A stretch of 64,000 nucleotides of DNA from Ochrobactrum quorumnocens (GCF_002278035.1 NZ_CP022603.1:434001-498000), one strand, 5' to 3'; counted from the first letter of the stretch, positions 33,772 to 43,228 are shown. The notes: a model not told the origin generated them from the sequence alone. A program made the numbers and translations.

Positions 33772-35124
33772 TTAATGCGAAGGCTGATCTCGCACCGCTG
33801 AAACATCGGTTGCGGAAACTGCACCTGCTTTGTTGCCCCAAGCAGAACGAACGAAAGTTGCAAGCTCTGCGACTTCCTCATTTGACAAGCGGTCGGCATA
33901 ACCCTGCATCACCAGACGCATTGGACGCTTTTCGGTCGAAGGCACTTCTGCACCATGCAGAATGATCGAGATCAGAGGCTTTACTTCCGAACCCGTGACC
34001 AGATCATTGTTTGCCAATTCCGGGAAGATTCCAGGAGCGCCCTTGCCCGTCACAAAGTGACAAGCTGCACAGTTGTCAATGTAGAGGCGTGCGCCGACTG
34101 GTATATTCGGAGAGGCTTCGGTCAGCATCTTTGCAGTCTCTTCACCAGCAGCATCGGCAGGAGCTGCAGGCAATGCTGTCGGAACCTTCTCGGCAAAGTT
34201 CTGTGGAACTTCAACCGCTGCACCGTCGATCCCCTTAAGGAAAGCAGCGATCGCCAGATTGTCGGCATCGGTCAGATGCTGAAGGGAATGTTCGACAACA
34301 AGCCCCATTTCGCCATTTGCAGTTGAATGTGCATTGCGACCGGTTGCGAGATACGAAGCCATTTCCTCGACGGACCATTTCTGAGGCGCCGACTGTGGGC
34401 CACGCAACGAAGGTGCATTCCAACCATCGACCACGCCACCCGTAAGGAAGGCCTTGTCGCCAGCCTGAATACCGTCCTGCGCCATCAGGATGTTACGTGG
34501 GCTGTGGCAGGCTGCGCAGTGTGCCGGACCTTCGACAAGATACTGGCCACGTTCCTGGACTTCGTTCTTACCCGCAGGCGTGAACCCGGCCTTATGGTTC
34601 AGAGCGAGCCAGTTCCATGCGCGGATACCGAAGCGCATGTTGAACGGGAAGCCGAGTTCGGTCTGCTGCACTTCATTCTTTACCGGTTCCACTTCATGCA
34701 TGAAGTAGTCGTAAAGCGCACGGACATCTTCTTCGGTTAGCTTACGGTAGTTTTCGTATGGCATGGCCGGATAAAGATGTGCTCCATCGGCACGAATGCC
34801 GTCATAAAGCGCTGCACGAAACTGATCGAGTGTCCAGTCACCGATACCTGTTTCCTTGTCCGGGGTGATATTGGTGGTCCAGATAGTGCCCATCGGGCTT
34901 GCAATCTGACGGCCACCAGCAAAGGACTTGCCGCCTTCCGCTGTATGGCAAGCCATACAGTCGGAAGCGTACATTACATACTCGCCCTGACCCTTCGCTG
35001 GCTTCCAGTCAGCAGCAAGCTCTTTGGTTGCCTTGGTCAGCTGCACCGGAACGAACAAGAAAGCCAGAAACGCGATAACTCCCAGAACGACCAGAACGCC
35101 GATGATACGAAGAAAAGTTTTCAT
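33772..35124 (-). CDS. Triheme cytochrome c subunit of a membrane-bound dehydrogenase
   Basis: Cytochrome c of the gluconate/alcohol dehydrogenase type, 450 aa. One N-terminal membrane anchor (FLRIIGVLVVLGVIAFLAFL) is followed by three heme-binding CxxCH sites: C56-MA-CH, a second CAACH near residue 205 and a third CAACH near 355. It accepts electrons from the flavoprotein subunit in the periplasm and passes them to ubiquinone or the respiratory chain. The ATG at 35124 is chosen from GAGGAG 9 nt upstream. Third gene of the operon, after the GMC flavoprotein. Confidence 0.92.
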   Translation of the reverse strand: MKTFLRIIGVLVVLGVIAFLAFLFVPVQLTKATKELAADWKPAKGQGEYVMYASDCMACHTAEGGKSFAGGRQIASPMGTIWTTNITPDKETGIGDWTLDQFRAALYDGIRADGAHLYPAMPYENYRKLTEEDVRALYDYFMHEVEPVKNEVQQTELGFPFNMRFGIRAWNWLALNHKAGFTPAGKNEVQERGQYLVEGPAHCAACHSPRNILMAQDGIQAGDKAFLTGGVVDGWNAPSLRGPQSAPQKWSVEEMASYLATGRNAHSTANGEMGLVVEHSLQHLTDADNLAIAAFLKGIDGAAVEVPQNFAEKVPTALPAAPADAAGEETAKMLTEASPNIPVGARLYIDNCAACHFVTGKGAPGIFPELANNDLVTGSEVKPLISIILHGAEVPSTEKRPMRLVMQGYADRLSNEEVAELATFVRSAWGNKAGAVSATDVSAVRDQPSH

Positions 35125-35135
35125 GACTATTCTCC

Positions 35136-36905
35136 TCAAACCAGCGGACGTGGATTGGAAAGATACTGTGTACGGATCGCATGTGCGGTCCAGTAAGCCA
35201 GACCACCGAGAAGACCGGTCGGATTATACTGCGTGTTCTGCACGAAGTTACCCGCGCCCAGCATGAACACGTTGTGCTTGTCCCATGCCTGCGAAAAGCG
35301 GTTGACCACACCCTCACGCGGATTGGCCGACATGGTGTGACCGCCAGTCGTATGTGTCGTCTGGTAAGGACGAACGTCGAACTGCGAACCTTCCTTCTTG
35401 AAGGACGACTGTATCAAGTCCGGGTTCATGGTTTTGGCCAGTGCTTCAGCCTTGCCCTTCATGAACTGGGTCATCCGGATATCGTTCGGATTCCAGTTGA
35501 AGGTCATTCGCATCAAAGGACGACCATGCGGATCCTTATAGGTAGGGTCGAGGTCAAGGTGGTTAGTCTTGTAAGCCATGACAGAACCATGGGTTCCGAT
35601 ATTCATGGAGTGACCGTACCACTCAGCAATGGCGTTCTTCCAGCCAGCACCCCAACCGGGTGTGCCTGATGGCAGCGTCATGCTGCGGATTGGCTGGCCA
35701 TTGGTCTGGCCCGAACGCCAATAAGCACCGCCGATGAATCCCTCGCGACCAAAGTCGATCTGGTTTACCCCGAAATCATCGATGCACATGCCGTTTGCGC
35801 CCGTACCGATGAACGGGTTGAACTCTTCGTTCTTGAAGAAGAGCGTCACGCCACCGGTGAGCTGATAGGCATAGTTACGGCCCGTTACGCCTTCGCCTGT
35901 TACCGGATCGTAAGGTGTACCAATTCCAGACAACAGCGCCAGATGCACGTTGTTGAGCTGGAACGATGCCATGATGACGATATCGGCGGGCTGAAAGACT
36001 TCTTCCTGCGTTTTGTCGTCAAAATAAGTAACGCCGGTTGCAGTCTTACCGTCCGGTGCCATTTCAATGCGCAGAACTTCAGATTCCGTACGGTAGGAGA
36101 AGTTCGGCATACGCTTCAGCGCATCCAGAATGGTCGTCTGTGGCGATGACTTCGAATATTGATAACAGCCGAAACGCTCGCAGAAACCGCAATGGTTGCA
36201 CGGTCCCATCTGCATGCCATATTCATTGACATAGGACGTTGAAGCAATGCCGCCCGGTGATGGGAACGGATGATAACCCATGGCCTTTGCCGCATCGGCA
36301 AATTTCCGGCCATCCCATGTCGTATGCATTGGTGGCATCGGATATTCGTTGGCGCGCCAACCTTCAAAAGGATTGCCACCTTCAACGATCTTGCCGTTGA
36401 TGTTGCCTGCCTTGCCCGAGATACCTGCAACGCGTTCGAAACGGTCGAAGAACGGTTCCATTTCGTCATAAGTGACAGGATAGTCGCCAAGAAGCATATC
36501 TTCCGGGATGATCTGCTCGCCCCAGTTTTCAAGAACATGCGAACGAAGACGCAGTTCTTCTGCCTGCGGACGCCAGTTCAGGCCGTTCCAGTGCGTACCG
36601 GCACCGCCGACACCATTGCCCGGAAGAAACGAACCGAAACTGCGATAAGGCAGGGCGATTTCACTGTCAGTGCGGCGTATAGTGACCGTCTGTTGGCTGG
36701 CGCGCTGCATCATCTTGAGACGCACACCATATTTCAGCTCATCGATCATGTTCGGATATTTGAAATCCGGAACAGTGTTTTGATCGTGACCCCGCTCAAG
36801 AGCAACGACTTCAAGACCTTCCTGAGCCAATTCCATTGCAAGAATCGCGCCGGTCCAGCCGAGGCCAACAATGACCACGTCTTTTTTCTTTTCCTGACGT
36901 GCCAT
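35136..36905 (-). CDS. GMC-family flavoprotein dehydrogenase large subunit
   Basis: FAD-dependent periplasmic dehydrogenase subunit, 589 aa, of the gluconate 2-dehydrogenase/fructose dehydrogenase group. The FAD-binding motif VIVGLGWTGAILAMELAQEG is at residues about 11-30, and GNGVGGAGTHWNGLNWRP is the second flavin contact. The C-terminal GMC region holds the active-site histidine stretch TTHTTGGHTM and GAGNFVQNTQYNPTG. There is no own signal peptide; export probably occurs as a complex with the Tat-signalled small subunit. The substrate (gluconate, 2-ketogluconate, sorbitol or other) cannot be fixed from sequence. Confidence 0.9.
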   Translation of the reverse strand: MARQEKKKDVVIVGLGWTGAILAMELAQEGLEVVALERGHDQNTVPDFKYPNMIDELKYGVRLKMMQRASQQTVTIRRTDSEIALPYRSFGSFLPGNGVGGAGTHWNGLNWRPQAEELRLRSHVLENWGEQIIPEDMLLGDYPVTYDEMEPFFDRFERVAGISGKAGNINGKIVEGGNPFEGWRANEYPMPPMHTTWDGRKFADAAKAMGYHPFPSPGGIASTSYVNEYGMQMGPCNHCGFCERFGCYQYSKSSPQTTILDALKRMPNFSYRTESEVLRIEMAPDGKTATGVTYFDDKTQEEVFQPADIVIMASFQLNNVHLALLSGIGTPYDPVTGEGVTGRNYAYQLTGGVTLFFKNEEFNPFIGTGANGMCIDDFGVNQIDFGREGFIGGAYWRSGQTNGQPIRSMTLPSGTPGWGAGWKNAIAEWYGHSMNIGTHGSVMAYKTNHLDLDPTYKDPHGRPLMRMTFNWNPNDIRMTQFMKGKAEALAKTMNPDLIQSSFKKEGSQFDVRPYQTTHTTGGHTMSANPREGVVNRFSQAWDKHNVFMLGAGNFVQNTQYNPTGLLGGLAYWTAHAIRTQYLSNPRPLV

Positions 36906-36906
36906 G

Positions 36907-37608
36907 TTAAGCCCTCTCGCCCTTGATGGAAACCGGGCCTAGTGGGTAGCGAACATTGTAGCGCTCAACCCATTCCTTATAACTGCCGCGTGCGCCGGGG
37001 AAGCCGATATAGGTCCACGACTGCATGCCGTGATTGCCGCCATACATCGGATCGGCAAAATAGCCTTCTTTGGTATTCTGCAAGAGAATGCCAAAGAAAT
37101 CGCGCAGCTCAGGCTGCAAGCCAACTTCACCCTTCTGAAGGGATGTGAGTGCTGCGTCCTGCTGCTCAGCAGTCAAAGCGGAAAATGCAGCACCATACTT
37201 CTGCTCGCACCAGCCGTTGAATGCTGGAATTGCCTGACGATAGATCTGCGCAGGGTTAAGCGGGGTCTGCCAGCCGCGCGTCGGATCTGCCGAGGCATCA
37301 TGCGGGCCAACCATGTACCAGTCGTCTGCGCGACCATAGTCGCCAGCGAGCTGAAGATCGATGAATACAGGAACACGGGTTTCGATGGCACCCGGGCCAT
37401 CACCGTCAGACGGGATCAGCCTTGCTGTCGCAGCGAGGATAAACGTCCATTCAAGATCATTAAAATATTGGCGTTCGTATTGTTCGAGAGCAACAGGGGG
37501 CGTCGACTGTTGCGCCTGAGCTGACACAGCCAATCCTGAAAGCATCACGCTTGCTGCGGATGCTTTCAAAAAGCTGCGCCGGCTCGGATAGCCGGGGAGG
37601 TCGGTCAT
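36907..37608 (-). CDS. Dehydrogenase small subunit (gluconate 2-dehydrogenase subunit 3 family)
   Basis: Tat-exported small subunit, 233 aa. The twin-arginine signal is SRRSFLKASAASVMLSG at residues about 9-25, followed by an AQAQ cleavage region. The body has FNDLEWTFILAATARLIPSD, typical of the subunit-3 family. It is needed for export and maturation of the flavoprotein, which lacks a signal. First gene of the operon; its stop is 1 nt before the large-subunit start. Confidence 0.9.
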   Translation of the reverse strand: MTDLPGYPSRRSFLKASAASVMLSGLAVSAQAQQSTPPVALEQYERQYFNDLEWTFILAATARLIPSDGDGPGAIETRVPVFIDLQLAGDYGRADDWYMVGPHDASADPTRGWQTPLNPAQIYRQAIPAFNGWCEQKYGAAFSALTAEQQDAALTSLQKGEVGLQPELRDFFGILLQNTKEGYFADPMYGGNHGMQSWTYIGFPGARGSYKEWVERYNVRYPLGPVSIKGERA

Positions 37609-37936
37609 TTGTCGTTTCCTGCCGATTAGGTGGGTAAGACGGTTAAATTTGTTTCGGGGGATTCCATATATATTATGGCATTATGAAACAAAGTGTTGCG
37701 ATATACAAACATTTGCCACAATTCAAATTTCGAGAATTCGGTTTGTTTGTAAAGGGCGTGACCGAGGCCCATATTGTGGGCGTTTGTCCACTTTCCGAAA
37801 TTTTAAAATAAAATAATGAAATCAATGGGATGACTTGTTCACAAACCCGCTAAAACTTGCTAATTATTTTCATATTTTCGTATATGCACAAAACCGTGAT
37901 CAGGCTCGAAGTCCCCTCTTTTGAGCCTGCAGTAAG
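37609..37936. other. AT-rich gap between two operons, no gene
   Basis: A 328-bp stretch that must hold the promoter of the leftward dehydrogenase operon and the end of the next peptide operon. Near its right end, CAGGCTC / GAGCCTG (37901-37929) form a 7-bp hairpin with a 15-nt loop that may terminate the operon coming from the right; the T-tract is poor. No ORF or RNA gene is apparent. Confidence 0.45.
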
Positions 37937-38689
37937 TCACGATTCTCTCGGCATTCGAGGCAAACTGGTCAGCAGCTTTCGCGTATAGGTATGTTGCGGA
38001 TGAGCAAGAATGTCTCGCGTATTGCCCTGCTCGACAATCTTGCCTTTTTCCAGCACGATCAGTCTTTCACAAAGCAAAGCCACAAGTGCGATATCGTGCG
38101 AAACAACCACGAAAGTCGTGCGTTCGGACAATGTCCGCATGAGATCAATGATATGCGCACGCGTGGTAAGATCGAGCGCGCTCACCACTTCATCGGCAAT
38201 AATCAGGTCGGGGTTGGCGACAATCGCCCTCGCAATCGCGATACGTTGACGCTGACCGCCTGAAAACTCATGCGGATAACGTGTTGCTGCATCTTCTGGC
38301 AGATCGACCGCAGCCAGTGCCTGAGCAACGGCTTGTGCTATGTCAGTCTCGATTTTTAATGAGCGGAGCGGCTCGGCGATGATGTTGAAAACGCGCTGGC
38401 GCGGATCAAGCGACGAATAAGGATCCTGAAAAACTGCCTGCACAGAACGGCGGAAGCCACGCATGAAGCTGCGGTCTTTGATATTAAGCTTCTGCCCGCG
38501 AAAATTTACGTCACCAGTCGTGGCGACCTGCAAGCCGAGCAACAACTTCAGCATGGTCGTCTTGCCAGAGCCGGATTCACCGACAATGCCAAGATTACTA
38601 CCGCTTTCAAGTGTCAGATCAATATCATGCAAAACGGTTTTGCCGCCGCTATAAGCGAAGGATACGTTTAAAAGATCGATGAGGCTCAT
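37937..38689 (-). CDS. Peptide ABC transporter ATPase, DppF type
   Basis: Single-cassette ABC ATPase, 250 aa, with Walker A GESGSGKTT, signature FSGGQRQR and Walker B IADEVVSALD (Val in place of Pro). It lacks the long C-terminal tail of many DppF proteins. The start overlaps the DppD-type stop by 4 nt. It forms a heterodimer with that neighbour to drive the third peptide importer. Last gene of the operon. Confidence 0.88.
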   Translation of the reverse strand: MSLIDLLNVSFAYSGGKTVLHDIDLTLESGSNLGIVGESGSGKTTMLKLLLGLQVATTGDVNFRGQKLNIKDRSFMRGFRRSVQAVFQDPYSSLDPRQRVFNIIAEPLRSLKIETDIAQAVAQALAAVDLPEDAATRYPHEFSGGQRQRIAIARAIVANPDLIIADEVVSALDLTTRAHIIDLMRTLSERTTFVVVSHDIALVALLCERLIVLEKGKIVEQGNTRDILAHPQHTYTRKLLTSLPRMPRES

Positions 38690-39495
38690 CGCGCCACCTC
38701 CAATGCGGCGTCGAAGGCCCGCGCGGCTGCAACCAGCCCTTTGGTATAATCTTCTACCGGCTTTGCAAAAAGCTCGACCACTGGTCCCCGCTCTATCAAG
38801 TTGCCGTGCCTGAGCACAAGCGCCCGTTCGGCAATGCTTGCAACGACCGGCAGATCATGGCTGATGAACAAAAGCCCCATGCCTTCATCGCGAACGAGTT
38901 GCTCAAGAAGTTTAAGGATTTCCGCCTGCGTCGTCACATCGAGTGCTGTTGTCGGCTCATCGGCAATGAGCAGCTTTGGATGACAGGCAAGCGCCATGGC
39001 AATGGCTGCACGCTGGCGTTGACCGCCTGAAATTTCATGCGGCCATGAGCGCCCTATGCGCTCCGGTTCTGGCAGGGATACACGCTCAAGAAGACTCGTC
39101 ACTTCGCCTTTAAGTTCCGCTTTGCCAAGCTTGCGACCATCGCGAGATGCGCGCCTCTGCACGACTTCGGCAACCTGTTTCCCAATCCGCATCAAAGGAT
39201 CGAGTGCCGTCATCGGCTCCTGAAAAACAGCGGCGACGCTTCTTCCACGCAGCGGAACAAGCTCACGATCACGCGCCCCGATAATCTGATGGCCATCGAG
39301 CGTGATAGAGCCGCTTGCTTTCATACCGTCTGCAAGCAGCCCCATTATGGCTAGTGCAGTCAGTGACTTACCGGAACCGGATTCACCGATCAGCCCTACT
39401 CTTTCGCCCTGCGCAACTGAGAAAGATACGCCGGAAACAAGAACGCGGCCTGCAGTTTCAATTGCAAGATTTTCAACGTTCAGCAATTGGCTCAC
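38686..39495 (-). CDS. Peptide ABC transporter ATPase, DppD type
   Basis: Single-cassette ABC ATPase, 269 aa, with [25 protein letters not shown] and [13 protein letters not shown], plus the Q-loop FQEPMTALDPLM typical of the D component of peptide importers. It overlaps both neighbours by 4 nt. Where the previous two peptide systems use one fused ATPase, this one keeps separate subunits, so it has a different origin. Confidence 0.9.
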   Translation of the reverse strand: MSQLLNVENLAIETAGRVLVSGVSFSVAQGERVGLIGESGSGKSLTALAIMGLLADGMKASGSITLDGHQIIGARDRELVPLRGRSVAAVFQEPMTALDPLMRIGKQVAEVVQRRASRDGRKLGKAELKGEVTSLLERVSLPEPERIGRSWPHEISGGQRQRAAIAMALACHPKLLIADEPTTALDVTTQAEILKLLEQLVRDEGMGLLFISHDLPVVASIAERALVLRHGNLIERGPVVELFAKPVEDYTKGLVAAARAFDAALEVAR

Positions 39496-40337
39496 CGTTG
39501 CCTCCTCCGCGTTGGATCGGCCACATCGCGCAAGCCATCTGCAAAAAGATTAAGCCCGATGACGAGCGAAACGAGTGCCAAGCCCGGCGCAATAGCACCG
39601 AAGGGAGCTGTATAAACGGAAGCCTGCGCTTCCTGCAAAAGCCGTCCCCAGGAGGCGTTTGGTGGTGGAGTACCGAGCCCAAGATAAGACAGCGAAGCTT
39701 CGGCAATAACGGCCAGTCCGAATTGCAGCGCGAAATTGACAATCAGCGTCGGCCAGATGTTCGGCAGTACATGGATACGAACGACACCGAGCCACGAAGT
39801 GCCAGAAATGCGCGACGCTGTAACATAATCCATCGCCAGAACGCGTTTGGCGAGAATGCGTGTCAGTCGCGCGACGATGGCTGATGCTGCAATGCCGATT
39901 GCGAGAATGGCCGTCGAAAGGCTTGCGCCATCGCTTGAAGCGACGATCAACATGGCGAGCAGCAATGTCGGAAAAGCAATCAGAATATCGAGCGTTGCAG
40001 CCAGCATATCGTCGAGTGTCTGCGTCGCAAAAGCGGCCAGAACGCCGATGGTGACGCCAATCACAGCGCTAATGGTGACAGCGCCGAGGCCCACAAAAAG
40101 CGCGATGCGTGAGCCTACCATGATCTGCGTCATGAGATCGCGACCGAGCCGGTCTGTGCCTGCCCAGTGCTCCCATGATGGCGCTGCCAGCCGTCCGCCA
40201 ACCATGTCGCCAACCCCATAAGGTGTCCAGAACAGGGTAAGCAGTGCAACAACGACATGAATGCTAACAAGAATACCGCCGACCACGAGAGGCCAAGGCA
40301 ATCGGAAACTTTGCGAAGTTGTGGTGATGCTGCTCAT
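39492..40337 (-). CDS. Peptide ABC transporter permease, DppC type
   Basis: Inner-membrane permease, 281 aa, with HWAGTDRLGRDLMTQIMVGS as entry motif, the coupling loop TASRISGTSWLGVVRIHVLP and SYLGLGTPPPNASWGRLLQE near the end. It overlaps the downstream ATPase and the upstream permease by 4 nt each. Confidence 0.9.
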   Translation of the reverse strand: MSSITTTSQSFRLPWPLVVGGILVSIHVVVALLTLFWTPYGVGDMVGGRLAAPSWEHWAGTDRLGRDLMTQIMVGSRIALFVGLGAVTISAVIGVTIGVLAAFATQTLDDMLAATLDILIAFPTLLLAMLIVASSDGASLSTAILAIGIAASAIVARLTRILAKRVLAMDYVTASRISGTSWLGVVRIHVLPNIWPTLIVNFALQFGLAVIAEASLSYLGLGTPPPNASWGRLLQEAQASVYTAPFGAIAPGLALVSLVIGLNLFADGLRDVADPTRRRQR

Positions 40338-41299
40338 GCGCGGCCTCCCGCAGACCGGCTGCGCAATCGCGGATCGATCAAGCGTTGCACCAGATCGGCA
40401 GCGAAGCCCACCAGAAGAACCAGAAGCGTCGAGACGAACAAGACGCCTTGCACATTTGGATAATCACGCTGCTCAATACCCAATAGCAGCATGGAGCCGA
40501 GGCCGGGGAGCGAGAAAACGCGTTCCACCACCACAGCGCCAAGAAGCGTTGAAGCGAGTTCGATACCAAGGATCGAAATCACAGGAACTGCGCCATTTCG
40601 GATGCCATGGCGGATCAGCGCTTGTGAGAATGTAGAGCCCAGCGCACGCGCCGTGCGTAGGTAATCGCTGCCCAATACATCCTGCGTTGCCGAACGAACA
40701 TAGCGGATGAGCGATGCCGACATGACAATGGCAATGGTGATGACCGGTAATGTCAGCGACTGAATTGCTGCAGGTGCGGACTGCCAACCACGTGATGGAA
40801 AGCCACCAGATGGGAACATGCGCAGTTTAACAGCAAAGATCCAGACCAGCAGAATACCAATCCAGAATACAGGCACTGCGATGCCAAGCTGTGAGATCAC
40901 AGAAATGATCGAGCCATACCAGCTCTTCTGGCGCACAACCGACAGGATGCCGAGCGGAACGGCGATAATGATCGCGAGTACGAAAGCCATCAATGTTAGC
41001 GGCAGCGTCACAATCAGGCGTTTGCCAATTTCAGTCAGCACCGGTGCGCCACTGACAAATGAATTGCCAAGGTTGAAGCGCACAAGCGAGCCGATAAACT
41101 GAGTGAACTGCTGGTAGAGCGACAGATCGGAACCGACCTGTTTGCGCGCTGCTTCAATTTGCGCGGCATCCGCCCCAACCGATACGAGCGCATTCGCAGG
41201 ATCGCCCGGCAAAAGGCGCAGCAACAAAAACAAAACGATCGCTGCGATGAACACCGACAGGATCAAAATGGCTGAACGGCGAAGGATATAGGCAAGAAT
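40334..41299 (-). CDS. Peptide ABC transporter permease, DppB type, probable ATT start
   Basis: Inner-membrane permease, about 321 aa, with LRLLPGDPANALVS after the first helix and the loop TARALGSTFSQALIRHGIR. Homologues begin M-LAYILRR. Here the matching codon is ATT (41299-41297), giving ILAYILRRSAILILSVFIAA, with GAGAGG 8 nt upstream. No in-frame ATG or GTG lies between the upstream TAA (at about 41335) and this point; the next usable codon is a TTG at 41266, which would cut into the first membrane helix. Either ATT is used as a weak start, or the gene has lost its ATG. Confidence 0.82.
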   Translation of the reverse strand: MLAYILRRSAILILSVFIAAIVLFLLLRLLPGDPANALVSVGADAAQIEAARKQVGSDLSLYQQFTQFIGSLVRFNLGNSFVSGAPVLTEIGKRLIVTLPLTLMAFVLAIIIAVPLGILSVVRQKSWYGSIISVISQLGIAVPVFWIGILLVWIFAVKLRMFPSGGFPSRGWQSAPAAIQSLTLPVITIAIVMSASLIRYVRSATQDVLGSDYLRTARALGSTFSQALIRHGIRNGAVPVISILGIELASTLLGAVVVERVFSLPGLGSMLLLGIEQRDYPNVQGVLFVSTLLVLLVGFAADLVQRLIDPRLRSRSAGGRA

Positions 41300-41355
41300 G
41301 GCGAATACCTCTCGGGTATGAGGGAGCAGTTTTTAGCCACTCAATAATGCGATAA

Positions 41356-41382
41356 CGCCGCCGGAAAATAATTCAGGCGGCG
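41356..41382 (-). other. Hairpin between binding-protein and permease genes
   Basis: A 7-bp GC-only stem CGCCGCC / GGCGGCG with a 13-nt loop, without a T-tract, in the 122-nt gap after the binding-protein gene. It occupies the same place as the hairpins at 2401-2431 and 13917-13947. Confidence 0.55.
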
Positions 41383-41421
41383 CTCTCTGTCGAGCATCAG
41401 TTCTTAATTATAGACAGCCGA

Positions 41422-42948
41422 TTAATCTGCTGATTTCGCAATGTCATAAGCAAAGAACTGCGAATTCAGACCATTGACCGGATAGCCACTGACCGACTTT
41501 TTCGAAACCACGATCTGCGGATAGAGATAGAACCAGTTGCTGGCTGCATCTTCAGCAATGATCTTATTGGCTTCGGTCAGCTTGGCCGTCTGTTCGTCAG
41601 TCGTGGAGCTGGCTTCCGCTTCCTTGATGAGATCCACAACCTTCGGGTTGTTGTAACCCCAATAGAAATCCGGATTGCCGTAGAATACAATATCGCGATG
41701 GTTCACATGCTCCTGCAAAGTCGCCTGGAAATCATGCGCTTTGTAGACCTTCGTGTACCATTCATTGGCTGTGATGATATTGATGTTAACCTTCACACCG
41801 ACCTTGGCCAGTTCACCCTGTATAAACTGAGCGGCAATCGGATGCGGGTCATAATTGGGCGTATCAATGGTGAAGGTAAAGCCGTCGGGATAGCCCGCTT
41901 CCTTCAAGAGTTCCTTGGCGCTTTCTGGATTATAAGCGTCAACGCCTGTCAGATCCACATACCATGGATCTGTGGGCGGAACGAACGAGCCGATCAGCGT
42001 GCCATAGTCGCCCCAAACTGCATTTAGCAGCTTCTTGTCATCGATAGCACGAGCCAGTGCCTTGCGAACTTTCACATTATCGAAAGGTGCAACGCGGTCG
42101 TTATAGGCGAGAAGCAACTTGGTCGTGGACTTGCCTTCGCTAACAGTAAAGTCAGGGTTGTCCTTAAACTGTGCCAGCGAATCCGGGCTCTGAACAGAAG
42201 TGATGATATCAACCGAACCGGTCAAAAGCGCATTGTTGAGCGCGCTCGCATCGGTGAAATACTGGAAGACAACTTCTTCATTTTTCGGTTTCGTACCCCA
42301 GTAGTCATCAAAACGTTTAATGGCGAGTGATGATCCACGACGCCAGTCTTCCAGTGCGTAAGGGCCGGTGCCATCTTCTTTCGACTGAAAATCTGTCGCT
42401 TCATCATTCACAACCCAGACATAGCTGAGATTGTAAGGCAGCGAAATTGAGCGAGACGAAAGCTTGACGACGACGGTTTCATCATCAGGCGTTTCAATGC
42501 CCGTAATGGTCTTGAGGCTGCTCTTGCGTGAGCTTTTGGATTCCGGCGCTGCGACACGCTCGATGGAGAACTTGACGTCCTTCGAGGTCAGTGGTGCTCC
42601 AGAGTGGAACTTGACGCCGGGTTGAAGCTTGAACGAATAGGTCAGGCCATCATCGCTGACAGTGTAATCCTTTGAAAGGACCGGCTCGACCTTGCCATCA
42701 TCATCCAGACGGAACAGTGCTTCATAAACATTGTCATTAAAGGCTTCGTTGATACCCTGCCCCGCACCTGCGGTGTTGTCGAGGTTCTGCGGCTCGTAGA
42801 GCGATCCGATATTGACGGTCGCGTCTGCGTCGTTTTCCTGGGCATAGGCCTGAGTGAACGAGCCGAAAGCGAGTGCAACGGTCAGCGCCGTGGTCAGGCC
42901 CCAGTTGCTCAACTTCATTTTGCGATTAAGAATGGTCAAACCGCTCAT
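41422..42948 (-). CDS. Peptide ABC transporter substrate-binding protein
   Basis: Periplasmic DppA/OppA-family protein, 508 aa. The signal region NWGLTTALTVALAFGSFTQA ends at AYAQE. The mature protein has the family words GLTYSFKLQPGVKFHSGAPL and VRKALARAIDDKKLLNAVWG. The start at 42948 is supported by GGAG 6 nt upstream, although an internal Met at 42918 would give a more compact signal. First gene of the third peptide operon, divergent from an Xaa-Pro peptidase gene. Confidence 0.9.
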   Translation of the reverse strand: MSGLTILNRKMKLSNWGLTTALTVALAFGSFTQAYAQENDADATVNIGSLYEPQNLDNTAGAGQGINEAFNDNVYEALFRLDDDGKVEPVLSKDYTVSDDGLTYSFKLQPGVKFHSGAPLTSKDVKFSIERVAAPESKSSRKSSLKTITGIETPDDETVVVKLSSRSISLPYNLSYVWVVNDEATDFQSKEDGTGPYALEDWRRGSSLAIKRFDDYWGTKPKNEEVVFQYFTDASALNNALLTGSVDIITSVQSPDSLAQFKDNPDFTVSEGKSTTKLLLAYNDRVAPFDNVKVRKALARAIDDKKLLNAVWGDYGTLIGSFVPPTDPWYVDLTGVDAYNPESAKELLKEAGYPDGFTFTIDTPNYDPHPIAAQFIQGELAKVGVKVNINIITANEWYTKVYKAHDFQATLQEHVNHRDIVFYGNPDFYWGYNNPKVVDLIKEAEASSTTDEQTAKLTEANKIIAEDAASNWFYLYPQIVVSKKSVSGYPVNGLNSQFFAYDIAKSAD

Positions 42949-43187
42949 TTTATTCTCCAGCTTCTAGGTCGCTACCAGGGCCTCTGTTGATACAGGTTAT
43001 ACAGCGACGGCCGGAGCCTCGATAAGCGGCGGAACCATGCCATACGGGGATTCTTTAGAAGATTATTCTATAATAAATAAAATTGGTAGACGATTTATCC
43101 TTCACGATAGCCTGATAGCTCGCCAACTTCAAAAATTGGATTACAAAGTCGCTCCGTTTTATATTAACGACGATAAACCAATGGCTT

Positions 43188-43204
43188 CGTGATACACGAT
43201 CACG
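43188..43204. promoter_or_regulatory. Palindrome between divergent peptide-ABC and M24 peptidase genes
   Basis: CGTGAT-ACACG-ATCACG is a perfect 6-bp inverted repeat with a 5-bp spacer, 24 nt before the peptidase start codon. A repressor here could control the peptidase and perhaps the divergent transporter. Confidence 0.45.
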
Positions 43205-43228
43205 GCCTGGTGGCATTGAGAGAACATA

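Noticed and set aside
37901..37929. Strong terminator at the end of the third peptide operon
   Set aside because: The stem is only 7 bp with a 15-nt loop and no proper T-tract, so it is mentioned in the gap but not listed as a terminator.
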